From positions 1 through 64,000 of the forward strand of contig CANQQA010000002.1 of the NCBI GenBank assembly GCA_947625885.1: DNA of 64,000 nucleotides, given 5' to 3'. The DNA is from an uncultured Bacteroidales bacterium (GTDB taxonomy: Bacteria > Bacteroidota > Bacteroidia > Bacteroidales > UBA11471). How positions within the stretch are numbered: the first letter of the stretch is position 1; every line of letters starts with the position of its first letter. The notes below the pieces were generated by a model. The model was not told the DNA's origin, did no database searches, and saw nothing but the letters and a program-made list of their open reading frames with translations. This document shows positions 56,852-64,000 of the stretch, piece by piece. The position numbers and the translations under genes are program-made.

Positions 56852-57604
56852 TTAGTCGTCCACCTCTTTTTTTATCCATTCGTAGCCCTTTTCTTCGAGT
56901 TCGAGAGCCAGCTCGGGTCCGCCCGATTTGACGATGCGACCCTTGTAGAGCACGTGTACGAAATCGGGCGCGATGTAGTCGAGCAGCCGTTGGTAGTGCG
57001 TGATGACGATGGTTGCGTTTTGGTCGGACTTCAACTGATTGACGCCTTGCGAAACGATGCGCAGGGCGTCGATGTCAAGTCCGCTGTCGGTTTCGTCGAG
57101 TATCGACAGGCGCGGTTGCAGCATCGCCATTTGGAATATTTCGTTCCGCTTCTTTTCACCGCCGGAAAAACCTTCGTTCACCGAGCGTCCCGCCAACTTG
57201 TTGTCTAATTCGACGATAGCCCGTTTTTCCCGCATCATTTTCAAAAAGTCTGTGGCGGAGAGGGGCTCCTCGTTCCGGTATTTCCGTTGAGCATTGATAG
57301 CCGCCCGCATGAAATTGACCATACTCACACCCGGTATCTCCACCGGATACTGGAAGCTCAGGAATATGCCTTCGTGCGAACGGTCTTCGGGCGACATCGC
57401 CAACAGGTCTTTTCCGTAAAATTCGACGCTGCCGTCGGTTACTTCAAATGCCGGATTTCCTGCCAGCACCGAAGATAACGTACTTTTTCCCGAACCGTTC
57501 GGTCCCATGATGGCGTGTACTTCGCCGGGTTTCACCGTAAGGTCGATACCTTTCAATATCTCTTTGCCGTTGATGGCGGCGTGCAGGTTTTTTATGATAA
57601 GCAT
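56852..57604 (-). CDS. sufC: Fe-S cluster assembly ATPase SufC
   Basis: Walker A MGPNGSGKSTLS; GFSGGEKKRNEIFQM; DSGLDIDAL. Confidence 0.97.
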   Translation of the reverse strand: MLIIKNLHAAINGKEILKGIDLTVKPGEVHAIMGPNGSGKSTLSSVLAGNPAFEVTDGSVEFYGKDLLAMSPEDRSHEGIFLSFQYPVEIPGVSMVNFMRAAINAQRKYRNEEPLSATDFLKMMREKRAIVELDNKLAGRSVNEGFSGGEKKRNEIFQMAMLQPRLSILDETDSGLDIDALRIVSQGVNQLKSDQNATIVITHYQRLLDYIAPDFVHVLYKGRIVKSGGPELALELEEKGYEWIKKEVDD

Positions 57605-57633
57605 ATCGTTGTCTGTTTTTATTGGTTACGGAA

Positions 57634-59121
57634 TCAGCCTACGGAGCCTTCGAGGGTGATTTGCAGCAGTTTCTGCGCCTCTACGGCAAACTCCATAGGC
57701 AGTTTGTTCATTACTTCTTTGGCATATCCGTTGACAATAAGCCCTACGGCTTCTTCGGTGGAAATGCCGCGCTGGTTGCAATAGAATATTTGGTCTTCGT
57801 TGATTTTCGAGGTGGTGGCTTCGTGTTCCACTACTGCCGTATCGTTTTTGATGTCCATGTAGGGGAACGTGTGCGCACCGCAGTGGTCGCTCAGCAGCAG
57901 GCTGTCGCACTGGGTGTAGTTGCGGGCGTTGTCGGCATCGGGCGATACGCGCACCAACCCGCGATAGCTGTTTTGGCTGTAACCGGCGGAGATGCCTTTC
58001 GACACGATGGTGCTGCGGGTGTTTTTCCCGAGGTGTATCATTTTCGTGCCCGTGTCGGCTTGCTGGCGGTTGTTGGTTACAGCCACCGAATAAAACTCGC
58101 CTGTCGAATTGTCGCCGGCGAGAATGCAGCTCGGGTATTTCCACGTAATGGCGGAGCCTGTCTCCACCTGCGTCCACGAAATTTTGGAGTGGTCGCCTTT
58201 GCACAGCCCCCGTTTGGTTACGAAATTGTAGATGCCGCCGCGACCCTCTTTGTCGCCCGGATACCAGTTTTGCACGGTCGAATATTTTACTTCCGCCCGT
58301 TCATGCGCCCGTATCTCCACGATAGCGGCGTGCAGTTGGTTTTCGTCGCGCATGGGAGCGGTGCACCCTTCGAGGTAGCTCACGTAGCTGTCGTCGTCGG
58401 CGACGATAAGGGTGCGCTCGAACTGTCCCGTGTTGGCGGCATTGATGCGGAAATAGGTCGACAGCTCCATCGGGCAGCGCACTCCTTTGGGTATATACAC
58501 GAACGAGCCGTCGCTGAATACGGCGGAGTTGAGTGCGGCAAAGAAGTTGTCGCGATACGACACCACCGAGCCGAGATACTGCCGCACAAGGTCGGGATAG
58601 TCTTTCACCGCTTCGCTGAACGAACAGAATATGACGCCGAGTTCGGCAAGTTTTTCCTTGAACGTCGTTTTCACCGAAACGCTGTCCATCACGGCATCGA
58701 CGGCGATGCCCGAGAGTTTCATCTGCTCTTCCAACGAAATGCCCAGTTTGTTGAACGTGCTGCGCAGTTCGGGGTCTATGTCGTCGAGGCTTTTGGGCGA
58801 CTCTTTCTTTTTCGGAGCAGCGTAATAGCTGATGGCTTGGTAGTCGATATCGGGAATGTCGAGGTGTGCCCAGTGCGGCATTTCCAGCGTTTTCCAATGG
58901 GCGAACGCTTTCAGCCGGAAGTCGAGCAGCCATTCCGGCTCTCCCTTTTTTGCCGAGATGAGGCGCACCACCTCCTCGTTCAGTCCGGTGGGAATGATGT
59001 CGGTTTCGATGTCGGTAACGAAGCCGTACTTGTAGTCCGACGACGTTACTTCCTGAATGATTTTTTCCGATGCACCGTTGTCGAGGTTATATGTAGGGTT
59101 GTTTTCTTTTTTCATATCCAT
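57634..59121 (-). CDS. sufB: Fe-S cluster assembly protein SufB
   Basis: [51 protein letters not shown]. Confidence 0.97.
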   Translation of the reverse strand: MDMKKENNPTYNLDNGASEKIIQEVTSSDYKYGFVTDIETDIIPTGLNEEVVRLISAKKGEPEWLLDFRLKAFAHWKTLEMPHWAHLDIPDIDYQAISYYAAPKKKESPKSLDDIDPELRSTFNKLGISLEEQMKLSGIAVDAVMDSVSVKTTFKEKLAELGVIFCSFSEAVKDYPDLVRQYLGSVVSYRDNFFAALNSAVFSDGSFVYIPKGVRCPMELSTYFRINAANTGQFERTLIVADDDSYVSYLEGCTAPMRDENQLHAAIVEIRAHERAEVKYSTVQNWYPGDKEGRGGIYNFVTKRGLCKGDHSKISWTQVETGSAITWKYPSCILAGDNSTGEFYSVAVTNNRQQADTGTKMIHLGKNTRSTIVSKGISAGYSQNSYRGLVRVSPDADNARNYTQCDSLLLSDHCGAHTFPYMDIKNDTAVVEHEATTSKINEDQIFYCNQRGISTEEAVGLIVNGYAKEVMNKLPMEFAVEAQKLLQITLEGSVG

Positions 59122-59678
59122 ACGGTATTCGATTGTTTAACCGATTCACGTTTCTCGTGGTTCGACGTTAAGTCGGGAAAGTCGATTTTGTCTTTTGTCC
59201 GATCTATCAAAGCCGGAGCAAGTTTTACGACAAGTTCGCAGAGTTTTGCCTCTTGCGGAATCTGTGGCATCGCGGGTATCAAATCCTTACTCATCAGCAG
59301 ATACAGGTTGAGCGCCACGCTCACCATAAAGGTGTATTTGAAGAGACCGAACACGCAGCCGATAATGCGGTCTATCCACCCCAGATGCAGCAGATGTACC
59401 GTTTTCTTGATAAGCCGCGTGATGAAATAGCAGCCGAACAACAGTATCAGAAATGTAAGGAGATAAGCCAGTTTGTGGATAATGGCGGGAGCGGCGAAAT
59501 CGAAACGGAGCAGGAGGTTTTCAAAAAGCGGCGAAAGCATTCCGGAAAACAGTATGGCGATAATCAGACCGCCCAATGAACCGAGCTGTTGTACGATGCC
59601 GATGAAAAATCCCCGTACCAGTCCGATGGCGAGAATGCCTCCTACCACGATGTCGATGACTTGCAAGTTCATTTCCAT
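59112..59678 (-). CDS. cvpA: CvpA-family membrane protein
   Basis: [31 protein letters not shown], four TM segments. Confidence 0.88.
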   Translation of the reverse strand: MEMNLQVIDIVVGGILAIGLVRGFFIGIVQQLGSLGGLIIAILFSGMLSPLFENLLLRFDFAAPAIIHKLAYLLTFLILLFGCYFITRLIKKTVHLLHLGWIDRIIGCVFGLFKYTFMVSVALNLYLLMSKDLIPAMPQIPQEAKLCELVVKLAPALIDRTKDKIDFPDLTSNHEKRESVKQSNTVWI

Positions 59679-59738
59679 AAAAGCCGAAAGGCGTTCGCCG
59701 GCTCTCTTGGAACCGACGCCGCCTTATCGTTTTGTGTA

Positions 59739-62525
59739 TTAAAGCGTTTTCTTCACTTCTACTTCTTCATAGGCTTCGATGAGGTCGCCCACTTTCACAT
59801 CGTTGTAGTTGGTGATGTTCAGTCCGCATTCATAGCCGGAGACAACCTCTTTGACATCGTCCTTGAAGCGTTTCAGCGAACCGAGCTCGCCGCTGTATAT
59901 CACGATGCCGTCGCGTATGAGTCGTATTTTGTTGGTACGTTTTATCTTGCCCTCTTTCACGATGCCGCCGGCTACCGTGCCCACTTTCGAGATATGGAAT
60001 GTTTCTCGTACTTCGACGGTGGCAGTAACTTCTTCCTTGATTTCGGGCGAGAGCATACCTTCCATAGCCGCTTTCACTTCTTCTATGGCATCGTAGATGA
60101 TGGAGTAGAGGCGTATATCCACGCCCTCTTTCTCTGCCAGTCGTCGGGCGGCAATGGAGGGGCGCACTTGGAATCCCACGATGACGGCATTCGAGGCGGC
60201 TGCCAGCGTTACGTCCGATTCCGAAATTTGTCCTACTGCCTTGTGCAGCACATTCACCTGTATCTCTTCGGTCGAGAGTTTGATGAGTGAGTCGCTCAAC
60301 GCTTCGATAGACCCGTCGACGTCGCCTTTGACGATGATGTTCAGCTCTTGGAAATTGCCGATAGCGATGCGGCGACCTATGTCGTCGAGAGTCAGCAGCT
60401 TGTGGGTACGTAACCCGAGTTCGCGCTGTAACTGTTCCCGTTTAGTGGCTATTTCGCGCGCCTCCTGTTCGGTGGGCAGCACCTTGAATTGGTCGCCTGC
60501 CGTCGGTGCGCCGTTCAATCCGAGTATCAACACGGGAGCAGAGGGACCGGCTTCGGCGATGCGGACGTTGCGTTCGTTGAACATCGCTTTCACACGACCG
60601 AATTGCGTTCCCGCCAATACGATGTCGCCCGTATGCAGCGTACCGTTTTCCACAAGTACCGTTGCCACGTAACCGCGACCTTTGTCGAGCGCCGATTCGA
60701 TAATGGAACCGGAGGCGCGACGTTTGGGGTTGGCTTTCAGGTCGAGCATTTCGGCTTCGAGCAGCACTTTTTCCATCAGCTCTTTCACGCCCGTACCTTT
60801 CTTTGCCGAAATGTCCTGCGACTGGTATTTTCCTCCCCATTCTTCCACGAGGTAGTTCATGTTTGCCAGCGCCTCTTTTATTTTGTCGGGATTGGCATTC
60901 GGCTTATCTATTTTATTGATAGCGAATACAATGGGAACACCTGCGGCGGAAGCGTGGTTGATAGCCTCGACAGTTTGCGGCATCACGTTGTCGTCGGCGG
61001 CAACGATGATGATGGCGATGTCGGTAACCTTGGCTCCGCGCGCACGCATGGCGGTGAACGCCTCGTGTCCGGGCGTGTCGAGGAACGTGATGCGCCGACC
61101 GTCCTCCAATACTACGTTGTAGGCGCCGATATGTTGTGTGATGCCTCCTGCTTCGCCGGCGATGACGTTGGCGTTGCGTATGTAGTCGAGCAGCGACGTT
61201 TTACCGTGATCAACGTGTCCCATTACCGTTACGATGGGCGGACGCTGCGTGAGGTCGGCTTCGTCGTCTTCTTCTTCGTTGTTGATATTTTCAATAACTT
61301 CGGCGCTTACATATTCGGTTTGGAATCCGAACTCTTCGGCGACGAGGTTGATGGTTTCGGCGTCGAGACGTTGGTTTATCGACACCATAATGCCGATGCT
61401 CATGCAGGTGGCGATGACGTTGTTTACGGGCACGTTCATCATGCTGGCGAGGTCGTTGGCTGTAACGAACTCGGTGAGTTTCAGTATATGGCTCTCTTCC
61501 ATTTCCCGTTCGGCGGCTTCGGCGGCTCGGGTCGAGACGGCTTCTCGTTTTTCTTTGCGCCACTTCGCGCTTTTTTTCGGGGTTTTGGCAGTCAGTCGGG
61601 TGAGCGTCTCTTTGATTTGGCGTTGTACCTCTTCTTCATTGACTTCGGTCTTTATCGACTTTTTCGATTTCGATGAAAGCCTTTCGTTGCGACGGTCGCT
61701 TCGGTCGCTGCTGTATGAGTTGTCGAAATTGTGCTCGATGTCGATGCGCTCTTTTTTGATGCGTTTCCGTTTTTTTCGTTCGCCTTCGTTTTCCGTATTT
61801 TCGATAGGCTGCATAGAAGCGGGACGTTTGGCATCGGGACGCTGTTTTTCTTTGGCTTCGCGTTCTTTGCGCTTTTCTTCTTTGCTCTTCTTTTTCGGAC
61901 GGGTTTGCTGGTTGAGGGCATCGAGGTTTATTTTACCGACGACGTTGATTTCAGGCGTTTTGCTTCTCGTAATTTTGAAAACCTCCTCCCCGTCGGATTT
62001 GGCAGCAGGGGTGCTGTTTGTCTCTTCCGGTTGCGGTTGGTTTTCGGCTGCGGTTTCGGCTTGCGATTCTTCCCGTTGCGGTTTGCTTACGGGCGTATCT
62101 GCCGGTTCAGTCGTTTCAGTTTTTCCCACCGGAGCAACGATTTCCTCTTTCGGCGCTTCTTCAACCGCAGGCTCGGGCTTCTTCTCGCTCGGTTTTTTGT
62201 ATAGATTGTCGAGCTCTATTTTTCCGACGGGTTTGAGGTGGGGCTTCAACGAGTCGTCGATGACGGTTTCTATTTCTTTCGGTTCGTCTTCGATTTCTTC
62301 ATGGGCTGCCTTTTTCTCTTTTTGCCGTTCTTGGTTGAAACGATCCGATTCGATTTTCAGCTCTTTGTCGGTGCTGAACTCTTTTACGAGCAATTCGTAC
62401 TGTTCGTCCGTAATTTTGGTACTCGGATTCGATTCTACATCAAATCCTTTTTTCTGCAAGAACGACACGGCGGTCTGTATTCCTACGTTTAACTCCTTTA
62501 TGACTTTGTTTAACCTTATCGACAT
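59739..62525 (-). CDS. infB: Translation initiation factor IF-2
   Basis: [46 protein letters not shown]. Confidence 0.98.
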   Translation of the reverse strand: MSIRLNKVIKELNVGIQTAVSFLQKKGFDVESNPSTKITDEQYELLVKEFSTDKELKIESDRFNQERQKEKKAAHEEIEDEPKEIETVIDDSLKPHLKPVGKIELDNLYKKPSEKKPEPAVEEAPKEEIVAPVGKTETTEPADTPVSKPQREESQAETAAENQPQPEETNSTPAAKSDGEEVFKITRSKTPEINVVGKINLDALNQQTRPKKKSKEEKRKEREAKEKQRPDAKRPASMQPIENTENEGERKKRKRIKKERIDIEHNFDNSYSSDRSDRRNERLSSKSKKSIKTEVNEEEVQRQIKETLTRLTAKTPKKSAKWRKEKREAVSTRAAEAAEREMEESHILKLTEFVTANDLASMMNVPVNNVIATCMSIGIMVSINQRLDAETINLVAEEFGFQTEYVSAEVIENINNEEEDDEADLTQRPPIVTVMGHVDHGKTSLLDYIRNANVIAGEAGGITQHIGAYNVVLEDGRRITFLDTPGHEAFTAMRARGAKVTDIAIIIVAADDNVMPQTVEAINHASAAGVPIVFAINKIDKPNANPDKIKEALANMNYLVEEWGGKYQSQDISAKKGTGVKELMEKVLLEAEMLDLKANPKRRASGSIIESALDKGRGYVATVLVENGTLHTGDIVLAGTQFGRVKAMFNERNVRIAEAGPSAPVLILGLNGAPTAGDQFKVLPTEQEAREIATKREQLQRELGLRTHKLLTLDDIGRRIAIGNFQELNIIVKGDVDGSIEALSDSLIKLSTEEIQVNVLHKAVGQISESDVTLAAASNAVIVGFQVRPSIAARRLAEKEGVDIRLYSIIYDAIEEVKAAMEGMLSPEIKEEVTATVEVRETFHISKVGTVAGGIVKEGKIKRTNKIRLIRDGIVIYSGELGSLKRFKDDVKEVVSGYECGLNITNYNDVKVGDLIEAYEEVEVKKTL

Positions 62526-62581
62526 AATTGTTTTTTAACGTTGTTTTGAATGTACCGGCTTTCTCCTGCGGTCGGGATTTT

Positions 62582-63847
62582 TCAAGCCTCTTCGCTATCG
62601 TCGAATTCGGCTTTCAGTATGCGGAACACTTCATCGACGGTACTTTCTTCGAGGTCGGCTCCTTCAACAAGTTCTTCACGCGATTTTGCCAAAACGCTCT
62701 TGGCGGTGGCGCAGCCGATGCCTTTTAAGGCTTCGATTATCCACTCGTCGATTTCGTCTTTGAATTCGTCGAGATAAATGTCTTCTTCCACTTCTTCGTC
62801 GATGTCGCGGTATACGTCTATGGTGTAACCCGTCAGCATACCGGCGAGCTTGATGTTGAATCCGCCTTTACCGATAGCCAAAGACACTTCATCGGGTTTG
62901 AGGAATACTTCGGCTTTGTGTTCTTCTTCGTTGAGGCGTATCGACGATATTTTGGCGGGATTCAATGCCCGCTGTATGAACAAGGAGATGTTGGTGGTGT
63001 AGTTGATGACGTCGATATTTTCGTTGCGCAGCTCTCGCACGATGCCGTGTATGCGCGACCCTTTCACGCCCACGCAGGCGCCTACGGGGTCGATGCGTTC
63101 GTCGTACGACTCTACGGCTATTTTGGCGCGTTCGCCCGGAATGCGGGCTACCTTGTGTATGGTGATGAGCCCGTCGTGTATCTCGGGCACTTCCAGCTCG
63201 AAAAGCCGGCGCAGGAAGTCTTCCGATGTACGCGACACGATGATTTTCGGATTGTTGTTTTTGTTATCGACTTCGACGATGACGGCGCGCACCGATTCGC
63301 CTTTGCGGAACACGTCGCCCGGTATCTGTTCGCTTTTGGGCAGCAGCATTTCGTTGCCGTTGTCGTCGATGAGCAGTACCTCTTTTTTCCACGTCTGATA
63401 TACTTCGGCGCTTATCAGCTGTCCGATTTTGTCTTTATACAGATTATAGATGGCGTCTTTTTGCAGTTCGAGTATCTTCGAGGCGAGTGTCTGACGCAGA
63501 TTCAATATGGCGCGGCGTCCGAATTTCTCGAAGAACACTTCGTCGGTAACCTCTTCGCCCACTTCGTAGTCTTCGTCGATTTTTTTCGCTTCGGACAAGG
63601 CGATTTGCAGGTTGGGGTCTTCTACTTTGTCGTCTTCCACGACGGCGCGGTTGCGCCATATCTCGAAGTCGCCTTTATCGGGATTGACGATGATGTCGAA
63701 GTTTTCATCGGTACCGAACATCTTTGCCAATACATTGCGGAAAGACTCTTCCAACACGCTGATCATGGTGGTACGGTCGATGTTCTTCAATTCCTTAAAC
63801 TCGGCGAAGGTGTCGATCATGCTGATAGTTTCCTCTTTCTTTGCCAT
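62582..63847 (-). CDS. nusA: Transcription termination/antitermination factor NusA
   Basis: S1/KH architecture: DPVGACVGVKGSRIHGIVREL; SLAIGKGGFNIKLAGMLTGY. Confidence 0.97.
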   Translation of the reverse strand: MAKKEETISMIDTFAEFKELKNIDRTTMISVLEESFRNVLAKMFGTDENFDIIVNPDKGDFEIWRNRAVVEDDKVEDPNLQIALSEAKKIDEDYEVGEEVTDEVFFEKFGRRAILNLRQTLASKILELQKDAIYNLYKDKIGQLISAEVYQTWKKEVLLIDDNGNEMLLPKSEQIPGDVFRKGESVRAVIVEVDNKNNNPKIIVSRTSEDFLRRLFELEVPEIHDGLITIHKVARIPGERAKIAVESYDERIDPVGACVGVKGSRIHGIVRELRNENIDVINYTTNISLFIQRALNPAKISSIRLNEEEHKAEVFLKPDEVSLAIGKGGFNIKLAGMLTGYTIDVYRDIDEEVEEDIYLDEFKDEIDEWIIEALKGIGCATAKSVLAKSREELVEGADLEESTVDEVFRILKAEFDDSEEA

Positions 63848-63848
63848 A

Positions 63849-64000
63849 CTATTTGAATCTGATTAAATATTTTGTATATTTTACTTCATTATATATATAG
63901 GTCAAATCTTCTTCGACCTCTATTTTGCGTTTTGCTCCTTCGGGTTTTACTTTTTTCGTAACCGTAACGACGAATTTCTCGTCGTCGGCAGCTTTGAGTA
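63849..64000 (-). CDS. rimP: Ribosome maturation factor RimP, C-terminal part (runs off the window)
   Basis: Minus-strand translation ...LKAADDEKFVVTVTKKVKPEGAKRKIEVEEDLTYIYNEVKYTKYLIRFK*; rimP-nusA-infB synteny. Confidence 0.85.
   Translation of the reverse strand, partial: LKAADDEKFVVTVTKKVKPEGAKRKIEVEEDLTYIYNEVKYTKYLIRFK

Noticed and set aside
53907-56855. Very long plus-strand ORF (982 aa) antisense to sufS/sufD
   Set aside because: Shadow ORF of the codon-biased suf genes; composition (H/R/F/V-rich) and lack of any domain pattern are typical of antisense artefacts, while the opposite strand encodes clear SufS/SufD.
57622-59430. 602-aa plus-strand ORF opposite sufB/cvpA
   Set aside because: Antisense shadow; SufB is highly conserved on the minus strand.

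Overview
This 64 kb chromosomal window looks like a Bacteroidales (Bacteroidota) genome. The evidence is TAnnTTTG-type -7 promoter boxes, no Shine-Dalgarno signals, BspA-like leucine-rich repeat proteins and a bifunctional HisB. It opens with the end of an rRNA operon (5S rRNA). Gene blocks, in order: a Q/Y-rich secreted low-complexity protein; a hexuronate catabolism cluster (kdgK, uxaC, LacI regulator, uxaB, uxaA); a phosphoethanolamine-transferase-like sulfatase; a GH2 enzyme; an MBOAT + SGNH-like pair; a nitrilase/PRTase/HAD cluster; a glutamate/GABA acid-resistance island (gadC, K+-channel-like protein, glsA, gadB); two drug/metabolite exporters; an ECF-S-like/tatA/tatC operon; a Tat-linked Fe-S redox cluster; an RND efflux system; two LRR proteins; pgk, pyrF, prfA; a SIMPL protein and a pectate lyase; a copper chaperone and copper ATPase; MgtC; hisGDCB; sufBCDS; cvpA; infB; nusA; and a partial rimP. 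Most of it is ordinary core genome. The best candidates for a second look are: (1) a complete His-leader-peptide attenuator (MYYTLRHHHHHEV) in front of hisG; (2) a polyferredoxin with four N-terminal TM segments followed by an internal twin-arginine motif, a possible dual Sec/Tat protein, in an operon with a Tat lipoprotein aldo/keto reductase and near tatAC; (3) a promoter- and terminator-bounded candidate small RNA between copA and mgtC; (4) a K+-channel-like protein with a non-canonical filter (TTVGCE) in the acid-resistance island; (5) a PRTase-HAD overlap next to a nitrilase whose promoter predicts a leaderless mRNA. All calls come from reading the sequence and recalled family knowledge. 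No database search was run.
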